DNA of 64,000 nt from Streptomyces seoulensis (GCF_004328625.1 NZ_CP032229.1:372001-436000); one strand, 5' to 3'. Shown: positions 44,688-53,149, counted from the first letter of the stretch. A program made the numbers and translations. The notes: generated from the sequence alone by a model not told the origin.

Positions 44688-45089
44688 GTGCCCGCACCCC
44701 TCGGCGACGATCTGCTCGCGCTGCTGCGCCGCGCCGCCACCTGCTACATCGCCACGACGATGCCCGACGGCTCCCCTCAGCTCACCCAGACCTGGGTGGA
44801 CACCGACGGCGAGCACGTCCTGATCAACAGCGTGGAGTCCCATCAGAAGACCCGGAACATCGCGCGTGACCCCCGGGTGGCCGTCGCGGTCGCCGACCCC
44901 GCCGACCCGTCGTCGTACACGCAGATCCGCGGCCGGGTGGTGAAGGTGACCACCGAGGGTGCGGTCGATCACATCGAGGCGCTCGCGCAGCGGTACCTCG
45001 GCGGTCCCTACCCGTGGTTCGGCGGGCGGGACCAGGTGCGCGTGATCTATGTCATCGAGCCGGAGCGGATCAGCGCCCCTCGCGGCTGA
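44688..45089 (+). CDS. Pyridoxamine 5'-phosphate oxidase-like flavoprotein
   Basis: A 133-residue split-barrel FMN or F420-binding protein of the PPOX class: ATCYIATTMPDGSPQLTQTWV, ESHQKTRNIARDPRVAVAVAD and PWFGGRDQVRVIYVIEPERI. The Streptomyces members mostly use F420 or FMN for unknown reductions. GTG 44688 follows CCGGAGA; the longer reading frame from 44643 has no ribosome site. Divergent from DUF5133. Monocistronic, with a small membrane protein convergent behind it. Confidence 0.85.
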   Translation: MPAPLGDDLLALLRRAATCYIATTMPDGSPQLTQTWVDTDGEHVLINSVESHQKTRNIARDPRVAVAVADPADPSSYTQIRGRVVKVTTEGAVDHIEALAQRYLGGPYPWFGGRDQVRVIYVIEPERISAPRG

Positions 45090-45093
45090 GGAG

Positions 45094-45291
45094 CTACGCG
45101 GCCTCGGTCCCGGCCTCGCCCTGGCCGGCCGGGGCCGCCGTCCGCTGCCGGCCGCCCGGGATCAGGCGCAGATGGCGGCCCCTGGCGTGGCGTGGCGGTT
45201 TGGGTCCGCGTGCCAGCCAGTCCTCGGTGCGGTCCATGCCGTACAGCAGCATGGTCACGACCGGCAGCAGCAGAATTGCGACGATGGCCAC
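45094..45291 (-). CDS. Small single-span membrane protein
   Basis: A 65-residue protein with one N-terminal helix (MAIVAILLLPVVTMLLYGMD) and an Arg-rich cytoplasmic tail containing RHARGRHLRLIPGGRQR. Similar small proteins occur in many Streptomyces. GTG 45291 follows GGGGAGGAG. It is convergent to the PPOX gene and divergent from the NCS1 permease gene by about 310 bases. Function unknown; a membrane anchor or peptide modulator is possible. Confidence 0.65.
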   Translation of the reverse strand: MAIVAILLLPVVTMLLYGMDRTEDWLARGPKPPRHARGRHLRLIPGGRQRTAAPAGQGEAGTEAA

Positions 45292-45599
45292 GGTGGGGGC
45301 TCCTCCCCGGCAGACAGCCCTGTACGGGTGCCCGCCGCGCCTTCGCCCAGCGGGCGGCCCCTGTGAAGGTGCGGTGCCTTTCCGGTGCCCCCGCCGGGCG
45401 AGCGCACGCCCGCCGATCTCGCCGCCGGGTCAGGCCCCCGTCGTGGACGGCGGCACCGACGGGCCGCGCCGTGTAACGGGCCGTTCACCTCGGGCGGGAC
45501 CCGGGGGAAACACACGCTTCGTAGCCTGGCGCGCCGGCCTCCGTCCGGCAGTGCTGCCGGACGGGGCTCCCCCGGCACCCGTACGGAGAGAGGCGTGGC
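45292..45599. other. Intergenic region before the NCS1 permease gene
   Basis: A 308-base GC-rich gap. Apart from the inverted repeat at 45541-45564 and gtacggagagaggc just before the start codon, I see no other strong signal and no coding sequence in it. It should hold the permease promoter. Confidence 0.5.
45541..45564. promoter_or_regulatory. Perfect inverted repeat in the permease leader
   Basis: CCGTCCGGCAG (45541-45551) and CTGCCGGACGG (45554-45564) around TG, 35 bases before the permease ATG. The short centre favours a dimeric repressor site over an RNA hairpin, but an attenuator hairpin in the leader is also possible. Confidence 0.55.
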
Positions 45600-47270
45600 A
45601 TGAGCGCGACAGAGTCACGACCGACCACAGAGACGGCTGAGGGCCCGGCGACACCGGCCACCAGCCAGGCGACCAAGGAGACGCTGGAGGACTACACCCT
45701 CCGCTACGCGCCCCGGAGTTACCGCCGCTGGACCCCGATGGTCGTGGCCACCACGGCGCTCGGCGGCATCGCGTACATGGCGGACTTCTCGATCGGCGCC
45801 GGCATCGGACTGGCCCACGGCACCGGCAACGCGCTGGTGGCGATCGCGGTGGCCGCCGTGGTCATCTTCGTCACCGGCTTCCCGCTCGCCTACTACGGCG
45901 CCCGCTACAACATCGACCTGGACCTGATCACGCGCGGCTCCGGCTTCGGCTACTACGGCTCGGTGCTGACCAGCGTCATCTTCGCCAGCTTCACCTTCAT
46001 CTTCTTCGCCCTCGAAGGCTCGATCATGGCCCAAGGCCTCCGGCTCGGGCTCGGACTCCCCTTGTGGATCGGCTACTTGGTCTCCACGCTGATGGTGATC
46101 CCGCTGGTGATCTACGGCATGAAGGCGCTGAGCAAGCTCCAGGTGTGGACGACACCGGTGTGGCTGGTGCTGATGGTGGGGCCGCTGGTGTATCTGATCG
46201 CCACCGACCCGGGCACGGTCGACCGCTTCCTCTCCTACGCGGGCACCGACGGCGACGGCGGCGTGAACACCGCCTCCGTGCTCCTCGGCGCGGGCGTCTG
46301 CCTCTCCCTCATCGCGCAGATCGGCGAGCAGATCGACTACTTGCGCTTCATGCCGCCCAAGACCGAGGCGAACAAGGGCCGTTGGTGGACGGCCGTGGTG
46401 ATGGCCGGGCCGGGCTGGGTGGTGCTCGGCGCGCTGAAGCAGGCGATCGGTGTCTTCCTCGCCGTCTACATCCTGGCCTCGGTCGGTCCCTCGGTCGCGC
46501 CCGAGCCCATCCAGCAGTTCAAGGGCGCCTTCGACGCGATGCTGCCGTCCTGGCTGGTGGTGCCGCTGGCGGTGGTGCTGGTGGTGATCAGCCAGATCAA
46601 GATCAATGTGACCAACGCCTACTCCGGCTCGCTCGCCTGGACCAACTCCTTCACCCGGCTCACCGGGCGCTATCCCGGCCGCATGGTGTTCGTGCTGGTC
46701 AACCTGGGCTTCGCGCTCGCCCTGATGGAGGCCGACATGTTCAGCTTCCTCAACGGCATCCTGGGCTTCTACTCCAACTGCGCCATCGCGTGGGTCGTCA
46801 CCGTGGCCACCGACATCGGCGTCAACAAGTACCTGTTGAAACTCTCCCCGCTCGCACCGGAGTTCCGCCGGGGCATGCTGTACGCGGTCAACCCGGTGGG
46901 CGTGGTGTCCTTCGTCGCCGCGTCCGGGCTGTCCATCGCGATGTACTTCCACGCCTTCGGCGACACCCTCCAGCCGTACTCCCCCGTCGCCGCCGCCGTC
47001 ATCGCCTTCGCCCTCACCCCGCTGACGGCCGTGGCGACCCGGGGCCGGTACTACCTGCGGCGCACGGACGACGGCATCCCGGAGCCCCTGCTGGACGCGG
47101 ACGGCAACCCGAGCGGCACGGTGTACGACTGCCATGTCTGCCACCAGGCGTACGAGCGGCCCGACGTGACGGCGTGCGCCACCCATGACGCCGTGGTCTG
47201 CTCGCTGTGCCTGAGTACGGACCGGGTCGGCGACCATGTGCTGCCCGTATCAGGCGAGTTGCTCGCGTAG
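45600..47270 (+). CDS. NCS1-family purine/cytosine permease with Cys-rich C-terminal tail
   Basis: A 556-residue permease. It has about 12 hydrophobic helices with the NCS1 features RYAPRSYRRWTPMVVATTAL at the start, GSGFGYYGSVLTSVIFASF, and ALMEADMFSFLNGILGFYSN. It should import a nucleobase, allantoin, thiamine-like or related compound with H+ or Na+. Unusually the last about 55 residues carry CHVCHQAYERPDVTACATH then CSLCLSTD, a zinc-ribbon-like set of Cys and His not part of the transporter fold. ATG follows GGAGAGAGGC. Its last 21 bases overlap the convergent NmrA-like gene. Confidence 0.88.
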   Translation: MSATESRPTTETAEGPATPATSQATKETLEDYTLRYAPRSYRRWTPMVVATTALGGIAYMADFSIGAGIGLAHGTGNALVAIAVAAVVIFVTGFPLAYYGARYNIDLDLITRGSGFGYYGSVLTSVIFASFTFIFFALEGSIMAQGLRLGLGLPLWIGYLVSTLMVIPLVIYGMKALSKLQVWTTPVWLVLMVGPLVYLIATDPGTVDRFLSYAGTDGDGGVNTASVLLGAGVCLSLIAQIGEQIDYLRFMPPKTEANKGRWWTAVVMAGPGWVVLGALKQAIGVFLAVYILASVGPSVAPEPIQQFKGAFDAMLPSWLVVPLAVVLVVISQIKINVTNAYSGSLAWTNSFTRLTGRYPGRMVFVLVNLGFALALMEADMFSFLNGILGFYSNCAIAWVVTVATDIGVNKYLLKLSPLAPEFRRGMLYAVNPVGVVSFVAASGLSIAMYFHAFGDTLQPYSPVAAAVIAFALTPLTAVATRGRYYLRRTDDGIPEPLLDADGNPSGTVYDCHVCHQAYERPDVTACATHDAVVCSLCLSTDRVGDHVLPVSGELLA

Positions 47271-48107
47271 CACCTCCTCCATGCCGACGGGGGCGCGGCC
47301 GATCAGGGTGGCGAGGGCCGGGTCCTGGGCGGCGAACTCGCCGGCGCGGGCGGCGGTGAAGACGCCCAGCAGACCGTCCACCCGGTCGGCGGGGAGCCCG
47401 GCCTCCGCCAGGTGCCGCCGGAACGCGTCGTCCGGCACGGTGGTGCGGGTGAACGGGCGGCCGGTGATGCCGGTGGCGAGGGCGGCGAGGTCCGCGAAGG
47501 TGAGGGACCGGGTGGCGGTGAGGGGCGGGGTGGGGCCGTCGTAACGCCCCTCGTCGGCCAGGATCGCGGCGGCGCCCTCGGCGAGGTCGGCGTGGGCGGT
47601 CCAGCTCACCGGGCCGTCCTCGGGGAGCGCGACCTGTCCCGAGCCGACGGCGGGGCCGAGGAACTGGAGGGCGCTCGCGGCGTAGAAGCCGTTGCGCAGC
47701 GCGGTGTACGGGACTCCGCAGGTCCGCAGGATCTCCTCGGTGGCGGCGTGGTCGCGGCACGCCTGGAAGTGCGAGTCGGGGCTCGCGCCCATGTGGCTGG
47801 TGTACAGCACGCGCCGGGCGCCCGCCTTCACGGCCACCTCGATCGCGGTCCGGTGCCGCTGGACGGCTTCCTCGCCGAACTGGTCGACGGAGACGATCAG
47901 CACCTGGGCGGCGCCCTCGAAGGCGTGGGCGAGGCCGGCGGGGTCGGTGAAGCCGCCCTCGCGCACCCGGACGCCCCGCGCGGCGAGGTCCTCGGCCTTC
48001 TCCGGGTCGCGGACGCTGACGCCGACGCGGTCGGCGGGGACGCGGCGCAGGAGGTGCTCGACGATCTGGCGGCCCAGTTGGCCGGTGGCGCCGGTAACGA
48101 TGATCAC
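47250..48107 (-). CDS. NmrA/QorB-like NAD(P)H:quinone oxidoreductase
   Basis: A 285-residue atypical SDR: IIVTGATGQLGRQIVEHLL at the N-terminus and RVLYTSHMGASPDSHFQACRD, with ALRNGFYAASALQFLG, typical of the QorB group that reduces quinones. It is divergent from a TetR gene with a palindromic operator in the 100-base gap, the usual arrangement of a TetR-controlled detoxification enzyme. The stop lies inside the end of the convergent permease gene. ATG 48107 follows GAGAAGGAGAACCCGTG. Confidence 0.9.
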   Translation of the reverse strand: MIIVTGATGQLGRQIVEHLLRRVPADRVGVSVRDPEKAEDLAARGVRVREGGFTDPAGLAHAFEGAAQVLIVSVDQFGEEAVQRHRTAIEVAVKAGARRVLYTSHMGASPDSHFQACRDHAATEEILRTCGVPYTALRNGFYAASALQFLGPAVGSGQVALPEDGPVSWTAHADLAEGAAAILADEGRYDGPTPPLTATRSLTFADLAALATGITGRPFTRTTVPDDAFRRHLAEAGLPADRVDGLLGVFTAARAGEFAAQDPALATLIGRAPVGMEEVLREQLA

Positions 48108-48159
48108 GGGTTCTCCTTCTCGTGTTTCCGATTCACTGTTTCCGCTGGAATCATCTATA

Positions 48160-48188
48160 CGGTAACACTGATATTTTCGGGGTTACCG
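48160..48188. promoter_or_regulatory. Probable TetR operator
   Basis: CGGTAAC (48160-48166) and GTTACCG (48182-48188) form a perfect 7-base inverted repeat with a 15-base AT-rich centre, between the divergent NmrA-like and TetR genes. Placement and symmetry fit autoregulation by the TetR protein and repression of the oxidoreductase. Confidence 0.72.
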
Positions 48189-48209
48189 CTCGGCGGGTAT
48201 CGTTGGAAC

Positions 48210-48929
48210 ATGCAGAGTGGAGCCCCTGAGGAGACGGCGACCGGTGAGGCCGCGGGTCGGGAGGTGACGCGGCAGCGGGTCGTCGAGGCGGCGATCGGGC
48301 TGCTGGAGCGGGAGGGCCGGGAGGCGGTGACGACGCGTGCCGTCGCGGCCGCGGCCGGGCTGCAACCCCCGGCGATCTACCGCCTCTTCGGTGACAAGGA
48401 GGGCCTGCTGGACGCGGTGGCCGAGCACGGTTTCCACGCGTTCCTCGCCACCAAGCACGGGGCCCCGGAGCCGGAGGACCCGGTCGAGGGGCTGCGCGCG
48501 GGGTGGGACCTGGCGGTGGAGTTCGCCGTGGACAACCCCGCGCTGTACGCCCTGATGTACGGCGAGCCCAGCCGGGCCGCGTCGGCGGCCTTCCGGACCG
48601 GGATGCGGATGCTGAAGGAGCGGGTGCACCGGCTCGCCCTCGGCGGCTGGCTCCGGGTGGACGAGGACCTCGCGGTGCAGATCATCCACGCCACGGCGCG
48701 GGGTGCGGCCCTGACCTGGCTGTCCCTGCCCGAGGAGGCCCGGAACCCCGCCCTGCTGAGCATCCTCCGGGACGCCATGACCAACGCCGTGACCGACCCG
48801 GAGCCGGCGGTACGGGACACCGGTCCGGCGGGGGCGGCCCGCGCCCTGCGCGCCGCCCTGCCCGAGCAGACCGTCCTCAGCGGGGCGGAGCGGCGACTCC
48901 TGCGGGAGTGGCTGGACCGTCTGTCGTAA
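48210..48929 (+). CDS. TetR-family transcriptional regulator
   Basis: A 239-residue TetR regulator. The HTH is VVEAAIGLLEREGREAVTTR then AVAAAAGLQPPAIYRLFGDKEGLLDAV (about 23-68); the rest is a ligand-binding helical domain with WDLAVEFAVDNPALYALMYG. ATG 48210 has only a weak GGAAC ribosome site. It is divergent from the NmrA/QorB-like gene and shares the palindrome at 48160-48188 with it. A quinone or electrophile is a plausible inducer. Confidence 0.9.
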   Translation: MQSGAPEETATGEAAGREVTRQRVVEAAIGLLEREGREAVTTRAVAAAAGLQPPAIYRLFGDKEGLLDAVAEHGFHAFLATKHGAPEPEDPVEGLRAGWDLAVEFAVDNPALYALMYGEPSRAASAAFRTGMRMLKERVHRLALGGWLRVDEDLAVQIIHATARGAALTWLSLPEEARNPALLSILRDAMTNAVTDPEPAVRDTGPAGAARALRAALPEQTVLSGAERRLLREWLDRLS

Positions 48930-48932
48930 GGC

Positions 48933-49466
48933 TCAGAACGCCCACCGGGTGTGGGTGAAGAGACCGCCCTCCCGCCCGAACCCGTACGCCGTACCGGGCT
49001 CCACCGCGAACACCACGGCCCGCCCGGTGCGGAACGCGTCCGAGATCCCGTGGAAGGTGCCCTCGGGCGACGTGATGTGCGCCCCGTACTTCGCCTCGTA
49101 GGCCGCGATCACCTCCTCCACCTTGGCCGGGTCGGAGACCTGCTCCGCCCTCCCCTCGACGATGAGATCGAGCCCCTCGGTGAGGGAGTTCCGCCCGGTG
49201 GTCAGCGCGCAGTGCGCGTTGTGCGCGAGGTTCTTCGCCTTCTGCTCCTCCGGCCCGGTGGAGAAATACAGCACCCCCTCGTGCCAGGCGGCGATGACCG
49301 GGGTGACGTGCAGCCTGCCGTCGGGCCGCACGGTGGACACCCAGAAGATCTCCGCCTCCTCCAGGCGGCGCTGGGCCTCCGGCCAGGGGGTGGGGGTGAC
49401 GTTCTCGGCACCGGGACGGGGGTGGATGGCGGAGCTGTAGCGGGGGTCCAGATCGGTGGTGGGCAT
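48933..49466 (-). CDS. Pyridoxamine 5'-phosphate oxidase-like flavoprotein
   Basis: A 177-residue PPOX-class protein: RRLEEAEIFWVSTVRPDGRL, VTPVIAAWHEGVLYFSTGPEEQKAKNLAHN and VEPGTAYGFGREGGLFTHTRWAF. The split-barrel probably binds F420 or FMN; the reaction is unknown. ATG 49466 follows AGAGGAGTCCGCC. The gene is convergent with the TetR gene, with only 3 bases between stops. Confidence 0.87.
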   Translation of the reverse strand: MPTTDLDPRYSSAIHPRPGAENVTPTPWPEAQRRLEEAEIFWVSTVRPDGRLHVTPVIAAWHEGVLYFSTGPEEQKAKNLAHNAHCALTTGRNSLTEGLDLIVEGRAEQVSDPAKVEEVIAAYEAKYGAHITSPEGTFHGISDAFRTGRAVVFAVEPGTAYGFGREGGLFTHTRWAF

Positions 49467-49540
49467 GGCGGACTCCTCTCGTCTGCCTGACCAACGAGGA
49501 CCGACCGGTATTGGTCGCCACCTCACCCACCCGGAGGCTT

Positions 49541-50103
49541 CCGACGAGGGTCTGGTACGTCTCCTCGGTGCTGCGGGAGGCCCTGCTGGACTGGTGGGCC
49601 GGATCGGCGCGTCAACTACTGGACGCGCTGCGGGACTCCGGCCCGGATCGCATGCTGGACCTGGTGGGAGACCTCGCAGTCACCGCAGACAGTGGGCGCC
49701 GCCGCCCGCCACCAGCTCCAGGAGATCGCGGTACACACCTACGACGCCCAGCTCACGGCGGGCGCCCCGCAGCCCCTGCCCACGGAGGTGGCCCTCGACG
49801 GCGTCGACGAGTTCCTGTCCACCTGCTGCGCGACGACAAGCCCGTGGCCCCACCAGCCGGCCACGGTCGACTACCAAGCCGTGGAGGGCAGTTCCTGGCG
49901 CCTCACCCTCTCCCCCGGCGGAGCACGGGCGGCCCCGCCTCCCCGACACCGCCGCTTCGGCCGACGCCTCCCTCCTGGGCACCGCCGCCGAGCTGGTCCT
50001 GGCCCTGCACGGCCGCATCCCGGTGGACTCCCTCAAGAGCGACGGCGACCGCCGCCTCTTCGACCAGCTCCTGGACTGGGACCCGGATGCACCGTCCAGT
50101 TGA
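49541..50103 (+). pseudogene. Frame-shifted mycothiol-dependent maleylpyruvate isomerase-like gene
   Basis: The recognisable protein needs three successive frames: an N-terminal piece (ALLDWWAGSARQLLDALRDS, ending near 49690), a middle piece in the next frame (QEIAVHTYDAQLTAGAPQPL to WRLTLSPGGARAA, about 49692-49925), and a C-terminal piece in a third frame (TAASADASLLGTAAELVLAL to FDQLLDWDPD, to the stop at 50103). The middle and end match the MDMPI C-terminal domain of TIGR03083-type proteins. Two frameshifts and a missing start mark it as decayed, unless they are sequencing errors. Confidence 0.68.
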
Positions 50104-50141
50104 TCCACGCCGAGGCTCGCGGACGGGATCGTCGACCCGCT

Positions 50142-51059
50142 TCAGCCGACCAGGCGACGGCGCCAGTCCAGTGGGGTGACGGTGATCGCCCGGCCGGGAT
50201 CACGGTCCCACTCGGCGTGGAGGCCGACGGCTTCCAGGGCGGCCACGACCTCCTCGCCGACGGCCGCGGTGGTCTCGGACGAGTTGTCGAAGCCGCCGTA
50301 GAGGAGCGTCAGCCCGTGGCCGGCCGCGGCGGAATCCGTGCACTGGTCGTGGAAGTAGACGTAGCCGCGCGCATCGGGCTCGCCCTCACCGCCGATCTCG
50401 GCCTGGCCACAGCCGCGGCAGCAGGTGAAGTTCTCACGGGCCGTGATACCGGCCTCCCGCAGGGCGGTGAACGCACGGGTGAGCCGTTCGGGATCGGTCT
50501 CGCCCCGCCACCCGGCCTGCTCCGCGACCCGCTCCAGCCACAACCGGTCGGCCAGCACCTCCGCCTGCCCCCGCGAAACGGGTCGGCGGTCACCGGCGAC
50601 CAGGTACTCCTCCGCGAGTTCGGCAAGTTCGGCGCGGGAGACGTAGCCGGCGACCAGCACCTCACGGACGCGCCCCTCCAGCTCCCCGCGCTCGTCCTCA
50701 TCGAGGTCGAGCGGAGGCACTTCCCGGGCGGGGCCCATGTCCAGCGGCGACCAGGCCAGAGCACCGCCCCAGCCGGCCTCCTGGCGCACCCAGCCGGTCA
50801 TCGCCGCGATCACGGCTTCGGGCCCGTCGGCCATCGCCTGGAAGTGCCGGTCGGCGGACCCGTCGCGGTACTCCACCGTGTAGTCACCGCCGGCCTGGTG
50901 CCAGACCTGGGCGAAGACGTCGGGCAGGTCGGGTATCCGCTGCACCACCAGGAACCGGTCACCGTCACCACCGATACGCCGAACCAGCACGGCCAACTCC
51001 TCGGCGGACACGCGGACGAGCCGCTCCCGGTTCTCCGCCTTCACCACGATCTCGAGCAT
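50142..51059 (-). CDS. DUF6891-type protein of unknown function
   Basis: A 305-residue cytoplasmic protein with LEIVVKAENRERLVRVSAEE at its start and a distinct C-terminal half: AGITARENFTCCRGCGQAEI with paired Cys, then RGYVYFHDQCTDSAAAGHGL and TLLYGGFDNSS. That pattern matches the DUF6891 family, for which I know no function. The Cys cluster may bind zinc. ATG 51059 is preferred to an upstream ATG at 51113 that adds a Ser/Val/Gly tail; ribosome site weak. It follows the MarR gene at 51171 after about 110 bases. Confidence 0.72.
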   Translation of the reverse strand: MLEIVVKAENRERLVRVSAEELAVLVRRIGGDGDRFLVVQRIPDLPDVFAQVWHQAGGDYTVEYRDGSADRHFQAMADGPEAVIAAMTGWVRQEAGWGGALAWSPLDMGPAREVPPLDLDEDERGELEGRVREVLVAGYVSRAELAELAEEYLVAGDRRPVSRGQAEVLADRLWLERVAEQAGWRGETDPERLTRAFTALREAGITARENFTCCRGCGQAEIGGEGEPDARGYVYFHDQCTDSAAAGHGLTLLYGGFDNSSETTAAVGEEVVAALEAVGLHAEWDRDPGRAITVTPLDWRRRLVG

Positions 51060-51170
51060 GCCCGCACTCTGACACACCCCACTGACAACGGACCTACTCA
51101 TCCCCAGCTGCACGAACCAGCGCCCGGCACGCGCGCGCGGAGGCGCTGCGCCGCCGCCGGACGCGCACCC

Positions 51171-51671
51171 TCACCCCTCCTCCAACCGCCCCAGATGCGC
51201 CGTGACATCGTCCACCAGCCGCCCCAACAGCCGCCCCAGATCGGCCCGCTCCTCGTCCGTCCAGCCCGCGATCGCCTCGGCGAACCACCCGACCAGTGAG
51301 CCGGCGTAGCGGTTCGCCGCCTGGGCCCCCTGCTGGGTGGGCTCGATGAGGCTGGCGCGGCGGTCGTGGGGGTCGGCGACGCGGTGGACGAGGCCGCGCC
51401 GTTCGAGGGCCTGGACCTGGCGGGTGACGTGCGGGCCCACGACCTGCATCCGCTCCGCGATCTCACCGATCCGCAGCGGGCGGTCCGCCACATGGAGGGT
51501 CACCAGGACCCCGACCGCGGGCCGGTCCAGCGCGAGCCCGGCCGCCTCGGCAGCGCGCTCGGCGAGCCGGCCCCGGTTGACGGCGTTGCTCAGCTGGGCC
51601 AGACGGGGCACCACCGCGAGCACGTCGGCCGACGGGGCGTCGGGGGTCTCTGGGTTCACATCGCACTCCAT
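51171..51671 (-). CDS. MarR-family transcriptional regulator
   Basis: A 166-residue MarR regulator: LDRPAVGVLVTLHVADRPLR, IGEIAERMQVVGPHVTRQVQ and LERRGLVHRVADPHDRRASLIE (about 45-110). I choose ATG 51671, which has AAGG 7 bases upstream; an ATG at 51677 lies too close to it. Two palindromes (51676-51692, 51747-51757) sit upstream, the first overlapping this gene's ribosome site, so autoregulation is expected. The divergent neighbour is a deleted monooxygenase, the probable former target of this regulator. Confidence 0.88.
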   Translation of the reverse strand: MECDVNPETPDAPSADVLAVVPRLAQLSNAVNRGRLAERAAEAAGLALDRPAVGVLVTLHVADRPLRIGEIAERMQVVGPHVTRQVQALERRGLVHRVADPHDRRASLIEPTQQGAQAANRYAGSLVGWFAEAIAGWTDEERADLGRLLGRLVDDVTAHLGRLEEG

Positions 51672-51675
51672 TTGC

Positions 51676-51692
51676 ATACCTTAGTTAGGTAT
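51676..51692. promoter_or_regulatory. MarR operator, site 1
   Basis: ATACCT-TAGTT-AGGTAT, perfect 6-base arms, overlapping the translation start region of the MarR gene. It shares its arms with site 2. Confidence 0.75.
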
Positions 51693-51746
51693 CTATATCC
51701 TCCAGACAGGAAGGACCCCGGGAGTCTCCCATGCCTTCCAAAAGGA

Positions 51747-51757
51747 TACCTAAGGTA
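51747..51757. promoter_or_regulatory. MarR operator, site 2
   Basis: TACCT-A-AGGTA, an 11-base perfect palindrome with the same half-site as site 1 and 36 bases before the GTG of the deleted monooxygenase gene at 51793. Confidence 0.7.
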
Positions 51758-51792
51758 CGCATCTTCGCCCACCTGTCCGGAAGGACCCCGCC

Positions 51793-52122
51793 GTGACCCG
51801 ATCCACCCCCCGCACCGTCCTCATCTCCGGCGCCAGCATCGCCGGCCCCGCCCTCGCCTACTGGGTCGGCGCCTACGTCCTCGCCGGTGAGCTGGCCACG
51901 CGGGCCGACCACACCGAGGCGTTCACCGCGTACGAGCGGATCACCCGGGACTTCGTGGAGGCCAACCAGGCCCTCGCCACCGCCGGGGGCACCTTCATCA
52001 CCCCCACCACGCGGGAGATGCTGGACGCCCGCAACGCGGCTCTCCAGGACGCCGCCGCCCTCAACGGCGAGGAGGGCCGCGCCGCCCACGCCGGCCTGGT
52101 GCTGCCGGACTACGCGGGCTGA
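51793..52122 (+). pseudogene. Internally deleted FAD monooxygenase remnant
   Basis: An open frame of 109 codons that joins the first 25 residues of a flavin monooxygenase (TRSTPRTVLISGASIAGPAL, the FAD-binding GxGxxG-like strand) straight to what looks like the last 80 residues (YVLAGELATRADHTEAFTAY to LVLPDY). About 280 residues of substrate- and NADPH-binding sequence are missing in frame. It cannot be an active monooxygenase. It sits beside a MarR regulator whose operators remain, as in intact MarR/monooxygenase pairs. Confidence 0.75.
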
Positions 52123-52126
52123 CCCT

Positions 52127-53149
52127 TCAGCGCGCCACCAGGCTCGATCCCCGGACCACCAGCTCCGGTCGGAGCACGACCCGGCGGTGTACGTGTCCTC
52201 CGGTGTTCTCCGACTCCGTCTCCTCCAGCAGGAGTTCGGTCGCCAGCGCGCCCATCGTGACTGCGGGCTGGCGTACCGAGGTGAGCGGGACCGCCGAGGC
52301 GGCGGCGAACTCGATGTCGTCGTAGCCGACGATCGCCATGTCCTGGGGGACCTTGACGCCCGCCGCGTAGAGGGCCTGGAGGACGCCGAGGGCGAGCAGG
52401 TCGTTGGCGCAGAACACCGCCGTGGGGCGCTCGGCGAGGCCCAGAAGGCGGGCGCCCGCGTCGCGGCCGGCGGCCACGTCCAGGCGTTCGGTGGGCAGTT
52501 CGCGCAGCACCTCAGGGCCCAACCCGGCCTGGACGAGCGCGAGATGGGCGCCCTCGCGGCGGTCCCTGACCTGTTTGAGCTGGGTCGGCCCGCTGACGTA
52601 GGCGATCGAGCGGTGCCCGGTGTCCACGAGGTGGCGCACGGCGAGGGCGCCGCCCGCCACGTCGTCCACGGAGACCGAGCACTCGGTGGTGCCCTCGGCC
52701 ACCCGGTCGACCAGGACGAACGGGATGCGGTGGCGCCGGAAGGCGTCGATGTTGCGGCCCGTGGCGTCGGTCGGGGTCAACAGCACGCCGCGCACCCGGT
52801 GTTCGGCGAAGAGGGAGAGGTACTCGGCCTCCTCGGCGGGGCTCTGGCCGCTGTTGCAGACCATGACGCCGATCCCCGCCTCCCGCGCGGCCCGTTCGGC
52901 GCCCCGGGCCACGTCCACGAAGAAGGGGTTGCCCATGTCGAGGACGAGCAGCGAGATGATCCGGCTGCGTCCGGCCCGCAGTTGGCGTGCGCTCTCGCTG
53001 CGTACATAGCCCAGCCGGTCGATGACGGCCTGGACGCGCAGCCGGGTCTCCTCGGTGACCGAGTCGGGGCGGTTGATGACGTTGGAGACGGTGCCCACCG
53101 AGACCCCCGCGTGCCGGGCCACGTCCTTGATGCCGACTCTGCCTGCCAT
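52127..53149 (-). CDS. LacI-family repressor of the rhamnose regulon
   Basis: A 340-residue LacI regulator: HTH VGIKDVARHAGVSVGTVSNV and hinge VIDRLGYVRSESARQLRAGR (about 4-60), then a periplasmic-binding-like effector domain ending VVLRPELVVRGSSLVAR. ATG 53149 is preferred to an upstream in-frame start because the fold begins there. It is 52 bases from the end of the rhamnose-binding-protein gene on the same strand, so it is probably co-transcribed with the transporter. TGAAA-type palindromes at 57890 and 58022 are its likely operators; L-rhamnose or rhamnulose is the expected inducer. Confidence 0.9.
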   Translation of the reverse strand: MAGRVGIKDVARHAGVSVGTVSNVINRPDSVTEETRLRVQAVIDRLGYVRSESARQLRAGRSRIISLLVLDMGNPFFVDVARGAERAAREAGIGVMVCNSGQSPAEEAEYLSLFAEHRVRGVLLTPTDATGRNIDAFRRHRIPFVLVDRVAEGTTECSVSVDDVAGGALAVRHLVDTGHRSIAYVSGPTQLKQVRDRREGAHLALVQAGLGPEVLRELPTERLDVAAGRDAGARLLGLAERPTAVFCANDLLALGVLQALYAAGVKVPQDMAIVGYDDIEFAAASAVPLTSVRQPAVTMGALATELLLEETESENTGGHVHRRVVLRPELVVRGSSLVAR

